15,168 nucleotides of DNA, taken from assembly GCA_945957495.1 (NCBI GenBank), contig CAMFLG010000024.1, positions 1 through 15,168 of the forward strand, in the 5' to 3' direction. Positions 6,140 through 12,208 of the stretch are shown one piece after another. The number at the start of each line of letters is the position of its first letter. Position 1 is the first letter of the stretch. The notes under the pieces are model-generated. The model saw only the letters and a list, made by a program, of their open reading frames with translations, had not been told where the DNA came from and made no database searches. Both the position numbers and the translations under genes were made by a program. Source of the stretch: an uncultured Pseudorhodobacter sp. GTDB lineage: Bacteria > Pseudomonadota > Alphaproteobacteria > Rhodobacterales > Rhodobacteraceae.

Positions 6140-7365
6140 GCGCCCCTCTTGACCGCGCGGATAGCCGCGTAACCCATGACGACTCCCTGCGCGGGGTCAT
6201 TCGCAGCTTTATCGACCGTATCAAGGCGGGCGACCTTGGCATGCTGCCGGTCGCCGTGGGGCTGATCGTGATTTCGGTGGTGTTTTCGGCATTAAACCCG
6301 GTGTTCCTGGTGCCGAACAATCTGGTGAACCTTCTGTTTGACTGCGCCACGGTGGGGATCATCTCGCTGGGCATCGTCTGCGTGCTGCTGGTGGGCGAGA
6401 TTGACCTTTCGGTTGGCTCGATCAGCGGTTTTGCTTCGGCCATCGTGGGGGTGTTCTGGGTCGGCGAGGGCTGGCCCGTCCTGGTGGCCATCGCCGCGGC
6501 CCTTGCCATGGGCGCGGCGGTGGGTTGGATTTATGCCCAGCTTTACAACCGCCTGGGAATGCCGTCTTTCGTGGCCACCCTTTCGGGTCTGCTGGCACTG
6601 CTGGGGATGCAGCTTTACATCCTCGGGCCGACTGGGTCGATCAACCTGCCCTACGAAAGCGCGCTTGTCAGCTTTGGCCAGACTCTGGTGATGCCGAAGA
6701 CCGTCTCGCATGTGCTGGGCCTGCTGCCTGGACTTGTCATTCTGGTCCAGGGCCAGCGGCGGCGGCTGCGCCGGGGCAAGCGCAACCTGTCCGTTCCACC
6801 GTTGGGAGGTCTGCTTGCCCGCGCCGCAATTCTGACGGCCGCCCTGCAACTGGCGATCTTCTATCTCAACCTTGGCCGTGGCCTGCCCTGGATGTTTGGT
6901 CTGTTCGTCCTGCTGGTCGTCGCGCTCAACTACGCCCTGACCCGCACGCAATGGGGCCGTTCGGTCATGGCGGTAGGGGGGAACCGCGAGGCCGCACGCC
7001 GGGCAGGCATCAACGTGCGCCGCATCTATACCAGCGCCTTCATCTTGTGCGGCACGCTTTCGGCGCTTGGCGGCACGCTGGCCGCGGCACGGCTTGCGTC
7101 CTCCAGCCAGCAGGCCGGAACCGGAGATGTCAACCTCAACGCAATTGCGGCGGCGGTCATCGGCGGCACCTCTCTTTTCGGCGGCCGCGGTTCTGCCTAT
7201 TCGGCGATCCTCGGGATCATCGTCATTCAGGCGATTTCTTCGGGGCTGACCCTGCTCAACCTGTCCTCCTCGCTGCGCTACATGATCACAGGGGGCGTTC
7301 TTGCCATCGCCGTGATCGTGGATAGCCTTGCGCGGCGGTCTCGGATTTCTCACGGAAGAGGCTAA
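6136..7365 (+). CDS. XylH/FrcC-like permease of the ribitol (pentitol) importer
   Basis: An integral inner-membrane protein of 409 residues, close to XylH (about 390). About 10 hydrophobic segments are visible, the first at about 36-59. Family marks are GEIDLSVGS (87-95), the cytoplasmic coupling loop GGNREAARRAGINVRRI (281-297) and VIGGTSLFGGRGS (341-353). A strongly basic stretch, GQRRRLRRGKRN (206-217), is a cytoplasmic loop. The protein should form a homodimer as the channel for the binding-protein ligand. Its ATG overlaps the ATPase stop by 4 bp, and the dehydrogenase gene starts 1 nt after its stop, so all are one transcript. Specificity cannot be read from the sequence; the adjoining enzymes point to ribitol. 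Confidence 0.94.
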   Translation: MSAPLDRADSRVTHDDSLRGVIRSFIDRIKAGDLGMLPVAVGLIVISVVFSALNPVFLVPNNLVNLLFDCATVGIISLGIVCVLLVGEIDLSVGSISGFASAIVGVFWVGEGWPVLVAIAAALAMGAAVGWIYAQLYNRLGMPSFVATLSGLLALLGMQLYILGPTGSINLPYESALVSFGQTLVMPKTVSHVLGLLPGLVILVQGQRRRLRRGKRNLSVPPLGGLLARAAILTAALQLAIFYLNLGRGLPWMFGLFVLLVVALNYALTRTQWGRSVMAVGGNREAARRAGINVRRIYTSAFILCGTLSALGGTLAAARLASSSQQAGTGDVNLNAIAAAVIGGTSLFGGRGSAYSAILGIIVIQAISSGLTLLNLSSSLRYMITGGVLAIAVIVDSLARRSRISHGRG

Positions 7366-7366
7366 G

Positions 7367-8086
7367 ATGAAACTGCAAGGGAAAGTGGCCGCCGTGACCG
7401 GTGCGGCGTCGGGGATCGGTCTGGCTTGCGCGCGGGCCATGGCGGCCGAAGGTGCCAGGGTGGTGCTGGTCGATCGGGATGGCGCAAAGGCTGCGACGTT
7501 GGCGGAAGGTATTCCGGGGGCCATGGCGCTTCAGGTCGATGTGATGGACGCAGAGTCGGTGGCGGGAATGATGCCTGCGATCTTGTCTACGCTTGGCAGG
7601 CTGGACATCTTCCACGCCAACGCAGGCTCCTATGTCGGCGGCGAGATCTGGGCAGGCGATCCGGCCCAATGGGACCGGATGCTGAACCTTAACATCAACG
7701 CGTCTTTCCGTACGGTCCATGCTGTTCTGCCACACATGATCGAACGCGGGTCCGGTGAGATCATCATGACTTCGTCCATCGCCGGTGTTGTGCCCGTGGT
7801 GTGGGAGCCGATCTACACCGCCAGCAAATTTGCAGTACAGGCCTTTGTCCACACGATCCGCCGCCAGTTGGCCCCCAAGGGCTTGCGTGTCGGCGCGGTG
7901 TTGCCAGGCCCGGTGGTTACGGCCCTTCTGGACGATTGGCCCAAGGCCAAGATGGAAGAGGCGCTGGCAAACGGATCGCTGATGCAACCCGAAGAGGTGG
8001 CCGAGGCGGTGCTTTTCATGCTGACCCGCCGTCCGGGCGTGGTGGTGCGCGATCTGGTGATCCTGCCGAACACGGTGGACCTTTGA
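7367..8086 (+). CDS. rbtD: Ribitol 2-dehydrogenase (SDR family)
   Basis: A classical short-chain dehydrogenase of 239 residues that oxidises ribitol to D-ribulose with NAD+. The cofactor motif TGAASGIG is at 11-18, and the acidic D36 (LVDRD) after the second strand favours NAD over NADP. HANAG is at 83-87, N110 lies in LNLNINA, and the catalytic S137, Y150 and K154 (YTASK) are present. Assignment to ribitol rather than a generic polyol rests on long, near-unbroken agreement with Klebsiella ribitol dehydrogenase as I remember it, for example LDIFHANAG, WEPIYTASKFAVQAFVHT, VLPGPVVTALLDDWPKAKM and the ILPN-VDL end. No database search was possible. The start at 7367 has a GGAAGAGG site overlapping the end of the permease gene; the next gene, a D-ribulokinase, starts 1 nt after its stop and supplies the expected second step. 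Confidence 0.88.
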   Translation: MKLQGKVAAVTGAASGIGLACARAMAAEGARVVLVDRDGAKAATLAEGIPGAMALQVDVMDAESVAGMMPAILSTLGRLDIFHANAGSYVGGEIWAGDPAQWDRMLNLNINASFRTVHAVLPHMIERGSGEIIMTSSIAGVVPVVWEPIYTASKFAVQAFVHTIRRQLAPKGLRVGAVLPGPVVTALLDDWPKAKMEEALANGSLMQPEEVAEAVLFMLTRRPGVVVRDLVILPNTVDL

Positions 8087-8087
8087 C

Positions 8088-9668
8088 ATGCTGATCGGGG
8101 TGGATGTCGGAACCGGATCGGCCCGGGCGGGGGTCTTTGATGCGTCAGGCCGAATGCTGGGGGTGGGCAAGCAGCCGCTGACCCTTTGGCACGAGGCGGG
8201 CGAGATCGTCGAGCAGTCCTCGGCCCAGATCTGGGATGCGGTGTGTCGCGCGGTGCGTCAGGCGATGGCGGGGCTCGACCCCGCCGCCGTTCGGGGCATC
8301 GGCTTTGACGCAACCTGTTCGTTGGTGGCCGAAGGCGTCTCGGTCAGCCCTTCGGATGATCCTGCGCGCGATGTCATCCTTTGGATGGATCACCGCGCCA
8401 CCCCCGAGGCCAAAGAAATCAATGCAGGCGGGCACCGCGTTTTGGACTATGTCGGCGGCCGTATTTCCCCCGAAATGGAAACGCCCAAGCTGTTGTGGCT
8501 TGCGCGCCATCGCCCCGATGCCTTTGCCCAGGCGCGGCGGTTCTTCGATCTGCCCGATTGGCTGACCTATCGCGCAACGGGCAGCGAGGCGCGGTCATCT
8601 TGCACCGTAACCTGTAAATGGACCTATCTGGCCCATGAAAACCGTTGGGACGAAGGCTATTTCCGCGCCATCGGCCTTGGTGCCTTGGCCGATGAAGGCT
8701 TTGCGCGGATCGGAACAGAGATTGTCGCCCCGGGTGCGGCACTTGGCGGATTGACCGCGCAGGCGGCGGCAGAATTGGGGCTCGTTGCAGGAACGCCGGT
8801 GGCAGCAGCGCTGATCGACGCCCATGCGGGCGGGCTTGGCACGCTGGGTATCCGGTTGGGCGATGACGGCGATCCCACACGGCGGCTGGCCTATATCTTC
8901 GGCACCTCGGCCTGTTCGATGGCCTCGACCCATCAGGCCGTACCGGTCGAGGGTGTCTGGGGCCCCTATTTTAACGCGATGTTGCCGGACCTCTGGCTGA
9001 ACGAGGGCGGGCAATCCGCGGCGGGGGCAGCGCTGGATCATCTGATCCACCTGCACCGCGATGCGGCCACGCTGACGGGCGATGGCCCGCTGATCGCCCG
9101 TGTCGCCGCCCATGCCGAGACGCTGGGCCCAACCTTGTCAGAAACCATTCTGGCCGCAGCCGAGGTTGTGGTCGTTCCCGAATTCCTTGGCAACCGGTCG
9201 CCCTTTGCCGACCCAGAGGCCCGGGCAGTGGTCAGCGGTCTTGGCATGGATCGCGGCATCGACAGCCTCGCGGCGCTGTATCTGGGTGGATTGTCCGGCA
9301 TCGGCTATGGCCTTCGCCAGTTGTTGGAGCGGTTCGACGCCAAAGGTATCCGGATCGACACGATTATCGCCAGCGGCGGTGCGGCGCAGTCGGCGCTGGC
9401 GTGCCAGATGCTGGCCGACACGACAGGGCGCAAGGTCGCCTTGCCGAACGGACAGGAGCCCGTCCTCCTCGGGGGCGCCATGCTTGCCGCACCCTGCGGC
9501 GGTGTTCATGCCAGCCTCGGCGCCGCGATGTCGGCGATGGCGGGTGAGGCTGTGATATTCATACCGGCCGTCGGACAGATCGCGGCCCTTCACGCCCTGC
9601 GCTTCGCCACATTCGAGGCGCTGCAGCAAAGCGCCCGCACTCTGCGAAGCGCGATCCGCGCACTCTGA
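8088..9668 (+). CDS. rbtK: D-ribulokinase (FGGY-family pentulose kinase)
   Basis: A 526-residue ATP-dependent kinase that should convert D-ribulose to D-ribulose 5-phosphate. The N-terminal FGGY domain has the phosphate loop GVDVGTGSARAGVFD (4-18) and TCSLV (76-80), a motif described as marking D-ribulokinases within the FGGY family. Further marks are WMDHRA (99-104), ETPKLLWL (131-138) and FFDLPDWLT. LIDAHAGGLG (242-251) carries the likely catalytic base D244. The C-terminal domain has FGTSACSM (271-278), VPEFLGNRSPFADP (363-376) and ASGGAAQS (428-435) for nucleotide binding. The length suits the 5C-sugar kinase subgroup. Its ATG follows the dehydrogenase stop by 1 nt, so the two are translationally coupled. 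It is the last gene of the ribitol operon; a small hairpin, AGGTC/GACCT at 9672-9684, follows, with TCTCTT after it, and may be a weak terminator. Confidence 0.88.
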   Translation: MLIGVDVGTGSARAGVFDASGRMLGVGKQPLTLWHEAGEIVEQSSAQIWDAVCRAVRQAMAGLDPAAVRGIGFDATCSLVAEGVSVSPSDDPARDVILWMDHRATPEAKEINAGGHRVLDYVGGRISPEMETPKLLWLARHRPDAFAQARRFFDLPDWLTYRATGSEARSSCTVTCKWTYLAHENRWDEGYFRAIGLGALADEGFARIGTEIVAPGAALGGLTAQAAAELGLVAGTPVAAALIDAHAGGLGTLGIRLGDDGDPTRRLAYIFGTSACSMASTHQAVPVEGVWGPYFNAMLPDLWLNEGGQSAAGAALDHLIHLHRDAATLTGDGPLIARVAAHAETLGPTLSETILAAAEVVVVPEFLGNRSPFADPEARAVVSGLGMDRGIDSLAALYLGGLSGIGYGLRQLLERFDAKGIRIDTIIASGGAAQSALACQMLADTTGRKVALPNGQEPVLLGGAMLAAPCGGVHASLGAAMSAMAGEAVIFIPAVGQIAALHALRFATFEALQQSARTLRSAIRAL

Positions 9669-10051
9669 GTCAGGTCTTCGACCTTCTCTTCGAAAATCGG
9701 CCTTCCACGAAAGCCATTTCCGATCGCGTGACAGTCAGGAACGACGTGGCCTTGCCCGCCGGGGCAGGCCAAGCCCATTTGGACGCGGCGCTTTTGCAGG
9801 TGTTGCATGGCCAGTTCTCATTGACGGACGACCAACTCAACCCCGGCCAGGTGGCCATGGGACAATGCTCTGCGCCCGAAAATCCCTGCGTCAAACAGAC
9901 CAGAATTCGGCGTGAGATCAGCGACTTGGGTGTATGCTGACTTTCCAGGTCAACAAACCTGGGCTTGCAAAGCCTGTCGATTCGCGCCCGGGCCATCTGG
10001 CAGGCAATGACCAGTATTTCTGGGATATTAATCCGATAAATCAATATGATA
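9669..10051. other. Gene-poor stretch between the ribitol operon and tRNA-Ser
   Basis: About 380 bp with no gene I can support. Open frames on both strands (9728-9940 plus with a GTG start; 9670-10044 minus, 124 codons) show no recognisable motif. The last 50 bp before the tRNA are AT-rich (around 10019-10051). Two units converge here, the kinase gene from the left and the tRNA from the right, so 3' ends and terminators are expected; only the small AGGTC/GACCT hairpin at 9672-9684 is visible. It could be a decayed gene or an old integration scar next to the tRNA 3' end, but I see no direct repeat of the tRNA end. Confidence 0.45.
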
Positions 10052-10141
10052 TGGCGGAAGCGGTGGGATTCGAACCCACGGTACGGTTCCCCGCACGCTA
10101 GTTTTCAAGACTAGAGCCTTAAACCACTCGGCCACACTTCC
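10052..10141 (-). tRNA. tRNA-Ser (anticodon UGA)
   Basis: A 90-nt gene including an encoded CCA (TGG on the plus strand at 10052-10054). The acceptor stem is GGAAGTG paired with CGCTTCC (one G-U pair) and the discriminator base is G. The D arm holds GCCGAGTGGTTTAAGGC. The anticodon stem CTAGT/ACTAG encloses the loop CTTGAAA, giving anticodon TGA, which reads UCA and probably other UCN serine codons. A long variable arm, as expected for a class II serine tRNA, precedes the T arm GTGGG-TTCGAAT-CCCAC. It is divergent from the glycine riboswitch and gcv genes. Confidence 0.97.
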
Positions 10142-10151
10142 TTGGGGTCGT

Positions 10152-10179
10152 CACATATCACTCTGTGGGATGAGTTCAA
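10152..10179 (-). promoter_or_regulatory. Probable promoter of tRNA-Ser
   Basis: On the minus strand TTGAAC (10174-10179) is followed after 16 bp by TATGTG (10152-10157), a reasonable -35/-10 pair. The -10 box ends 10 bp before the tRNA 5' end, leaving room for only a very short leader. Confidence 0.45.
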
Positions 10180-10335
10180 GCCTTGCCGCGCCTGAACCTG
10201 ACCGCGGACAGTCTTGGTGTGTTCTGTCGCCTCGCCCTTTGCGGCGCAACGCAGCGAGAGGCAGCGATTTTCGATTCCGTGTTAATCAGACAGGCTTTAA
10301 ATGGCATACATCCGCATACAACAGCACCTTTTCGC

Positions 10336-10364
10336 TTGCCTGAACGGCTGTCGTCGCGCTAGCT
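10336..10364 (+). promoter_or_regulatory. Possible promoter of the gcvT-gcvH-gcvP transcript
   Basis: TTGCCT (10336-10341) and CTAGCT (10359-10364) are separated by 17 bp, which would place the start site at about 10371, exactly where the first riboswitch stem begins. The -10 match is poor, so this rests mainly on spacing and position. The rest of 10180-10335 has only weak hairpins and no gene. Confidence 0.3.
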
Positions 10365-10370
10365 AGAGCG

Positions 10371-10464
10371 GTCAGGATCGGGAGAATCCGGCGGGCCATT
10401 CAGCCCGACGGTGCCGAAGGAGCAACCGCCCCGGTAAACTCTCAGGCTCAAGGACCGTCCTGAC
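10371..10464 (+). ncRNA. Glycine riboswitch, aptamer 1
   Basis: The P1 stem GTCAGGA (10371-10377) pairs with TCCTGAC (10458-10464). Inside are the conserved core segments GGGAGA (10380-10385), GCCGAAGGAGCAA (10413-10425), CTCTCAGGCTCAAGGACCG (10439-10457) and a stem CGGGC/GCCCG (10392-10396 with 10403-10407). This is the first half of a tandem glycine-sensing RNA ahead of gcvT. Known glycine riboswitches upstream of gcvT act as ON switches, raising glycine cleavage when glycine is in excess. Confidence 0.95.
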
Positions 10465-10470
10465 AGACAG

Positions 10471-10546
10471 ACTCTGAAGAGTGGTGCCACAGCACCCGCC
10501 GAAGGGATAACGATCTCAGGCGCCCGAACGCGGGTAAGGACAGAGG
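10471..10546 (+). ncRNA. Glycine riboswitch, aptamer 2
   Basis: The second aptamer lies 6 nt after the first, the usual tandem arrangement. P1 is CTCTG (10472-10476) with CAGAG (10541-10545). Core segments CGCCGAAGGGATAACG, ATCTCAGGC and AAGGACAGAG match the family. A small extra hairpin, CCCG-AACG-CGGG (10523-10534), sits between CAGG and AAGGACAGAG, where many copies have only a short A-rich loop. The two aptamers act together on the downstream switch. Confidence 0.93.
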
Positions 10547-10547
10547 G

Positions 10548-10586
10548 GGCATCGTGGGGCAGGGATTGGCCTGTCCGTTCGATGCC
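10548..10586 (+). promoter_or_regulatory. Stem-loop, likely expression platform of the glycine riboswitch
   Basis: The outer stem GGCATCG (10548-10554) pairs with CGATGCC (10580-10586) and an inner stem GGGCAGG (10557-10563) pairs with CCTGTCC (10570-10576, one G-U pair) around a 6-nt loop. It starts 2 nt after aptamer 2. A competing pairing, GCCGG (10584-10588) with CCGGC (10599-10603), shares bases 10584-10586 with the outer stem, so the two are mutually exclusive. There is no T-run, so control by an intrinsic terminator is unlikely; control of translation or Rho access is more likely. The ribosome site itself (10611-10616) is not in either stem. Confidence 0.55.
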
Positions 10587-10622
10587 GGTGCGTGACATCC
10601 GGCAGGTAAAAGGAGAGCGGCT

Positions 10623-11747
10623 TTGGCCGAGGATCTGCTGCGTTTGGGATTGCATGCGTTGCATGTGGCGCGCGGGGGCAAGATGGTGCCCTTTGCCGGT
10701 TATGAAATGCCGGTTCAGTATGCTGCCGGGGTGATGAAGGAACATCTGCACACCCGGGCGGCGGCGGGGCTGTTTGATGTTTCGCATATGGGTCAGGTGA
10801 TCTTGCGGCCGAAAACCGGCTACGAGGCCACCGCGCTGGCCTTTGAGGCGATGATGCCGGTGGATGTGCTGGCGGTCGCTCCGGGGCGGCAACGCTATGG
10901 CCTTTTCACCAATGACACTGGCGGGATTCTGGACGATCTGATGTTTGCCAACCGTGGCGATCATCTGTTCGTGGTGGTCAACGCGGCCTGCAAATCTGCC
11001 GACATTGCCCATATGACCGAACGCCTATCGGATGTCTGCGATGTGATCCCGGTGACGGATCGCGGCCTGCTGGCGTTGCAGGGCCCGCAGGCAGAGGCTG
11101 CCTTGGCGCGGCTGGTGCCGGGTGTGGCCGCGATGCGCTTCATGGATGTGGCGATCTTGCCATGGCAGGGCGCCGAACTGTGGATTTCGCGATCTGGCTA
11201 TACCGGCGAGGATGGTTTCGAAATATCCGTTCACAATGATCAGGCCGAGGCGCTGGCGCTGGCCCTGCTGGATCAGCCCGAGGTTATGCCGATTGGCCTT
11301 GGCGCCCGCGACAGCCTGCGGCTGGAGGCGGGCTTGTGCCTTTACGGCCATGACATCGACACCACCACCAGCCCGGTTGAGGCCGGTCTGACATGGGCCA
11401 TCCAGAAGGCCCGCCGGACAGGCGGCGCGCGCGCGGGCGGCTTCCCCGGCGCCGAGCGGATCTTGCAGGAACTGGCGACGGGCACCGAACGGCTGCGAGT
11501 GGGCCTGCGCCCGGATGGGCGCGCGCCGATGCGCGAAGACACCGCCCTGTTCGCCGGGGATGCCACGCCCATCGGGCGTATCACTTCGGGCGGCTTTGGC
11601 CCCTCTGTCGGGGCGCCGATTGCGATGGGCTATGTCGCCACCGCCTTTGCCGCCGCGGGCACCCGTCTGGATGGCGAGGTGCGCGGCAAGCGCCTTCCCG
11701 TGACCGTTTCCGAAATACCTTTCCAAACAACAACCTACAAACGCTGA
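10623..11747 (+). CDS. gcvT: Glycine cleavage system T protein (aminomethyltransferase)
   Basis: A 374-residue folate-dependent enzyme. It takes the aminomethyl group from the lipoyl arm of H protein, giving 5,10-methylenetetrahydrofolate and ammonia. Family marks are GGKMVPFAGYEMPVQY (18-33), LFDVSHMGQ (50-58), TNDTGGILDDL (96-106, with the folate-site Asp), SGYTGEDGFEIS (191-202) and GARDSLRLEAGLCLYGHDID (227-246). The start is TTG at 10623, 6 nt after AGGAGA; no ATG lies between that site and the conserved N-terminus, so the rare start codon is well supported and may keep translation modest. It is the first gene after the tandem glycine riboswitch, and gcvH follows by 8 bp. Confidence 0.96.
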   Translation: MAEDLLRLGLHALHVARGGKMVPFAGYEMPVQYAAGVMKEHLHTRAAAGLFDVSHMGQVILRPKTGYEATALAFEAMMPVDVLAVAPGRQRYGLFTNDTGGILDDLMFANRGDHLFVVVNAACKSADIAHMTERLSDVCDVIPVTDRGLLALQGPQAEAALARLVPGVAAMRFMDVAILPWQGAELWISRSGYTGEDGFEISVHNDQAEALALALLDQPEVMPIGLGARDSLRLEAGLCLYGHDIDTTTSPVEAGLTWAIQKARRTGGARAGGFPGAERILQELATGTERLRVGLRPDGRAPMREDTALFAGDATPIGRITSGGFGPSVGAPIAMGYVATAFAAAGTRLDGEVRGKRLPVTVSEIPFQTTTYKR

Positions 11748-11755
11748 GGGTTAGC

Positions 11756-12115
11756 ATGAAATACACCAAGGATCACGAATGGCTGCGCGTCGAACGCGGT
11801 CTGGTCGTTGTCGGCATCACCGAACACGCCGCAACCCAACTGGGCGATGTGGTGTTCGTTGAACTGCCCGAGATTGAAACCGTCATCGCCACCGGCGACG
11901 AGGTGGTGGTGATCGAAAGCGTCAAGGCCGCTTCCGATATTCTGGCCCCGGTCGATGGCGAGATTGTCGCCGTGAACGAGGCGCTGGTGGATAACCCCGG
12001 TCTGGTGAACGAAGACCCCACCGGGGCGGCTTGGTTCTTCAAGGTCAAGGTCGATGATCTGTCCGTGCTGGAAGAGTTCATGGACGAGGACGAATACAAC
12101 GAACTCGTCGGCTGA
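11756..12115 (+). CDS. gcvH: Glycine cleavage system H protein (lipoyl carrier)
   Basis: A 119-residue acidic protein that carries the aminomethyl intermediate between P, T and L proteins. It begins MKYTKDHEWLRVE; the lipoylated lysine is K57 in VVIESVKAASD, and GEIVAVNEAL (68-77) and DPTGAAWFFKVK (87-98) are typical of the family. The length is slightly under the common 120-130. GAGGG lies 5 nt upstream of ATG 11756. It is in the same operon as gcvT (8-bp gap) and gcvP (93-bp gap filled by hairpins). Confidence 0.97.
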   Translation: MKYTKDHEWLRVERGLVVVGITEHAATQLGDVVFVELPEIETVIATGDEVVVIESVKAASDILAPVDGEIVAVNEALVDNPGLVNEDPTGAAWFFKVKVDDLSVLEEFMDEDEYNELVG

Positions 12116-12120
12116 TCGCG

Positions 12121-12187
12121 CCGGAATTTTTGAAAATTCCGGACAATTTTCTTCGAAGAAAATTGCAAATCCCGTGGCGGGATTTGC
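12121..12187 (+). repeat. Cluster of three perfect hairpins between gcvH and gcvP
   Basis: Three inverted repeats stand back to back. The first is CCGGAATTTT/AAAATTCCGG (12121-12142). The second is a 22-bp perfect palindrome with arms CAATTTTCTTC and GAAGAAAATTG (12144-12165). The third is GCAAATCCCG/CGGGATTTGC with a TGG loop (12165-12187). Together they fill most of the 93-bp gcvH-gcvP gap. The first two are AT-rich, unlike the surrounding GC-rich DNA. They may be copies of dispersed intergenic repeats, or may act on mRNA stability and the H:P ratio. No T-run follows the last one, so full termination before gcvP is unlikely. Confidence 0.75.
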
Positions 12188-12208
12188 GTCTTGCATCCAT
12201 AGGGCAGC

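Noticed and set aside
6292..7524. 410-codon open frame on the minus strand opposite the permease
   Set aside because: Its composition is His/Gln/Arg-rich and low in hydrophobic residues, with no domain; the plus strand encodes an obvious membrane permease here.
12121..12187. Hairpin cluster as a CRISPR array
   Set aside because: The three repeats differ in sequence and there are no regularly spaced identical repeats or spacers.
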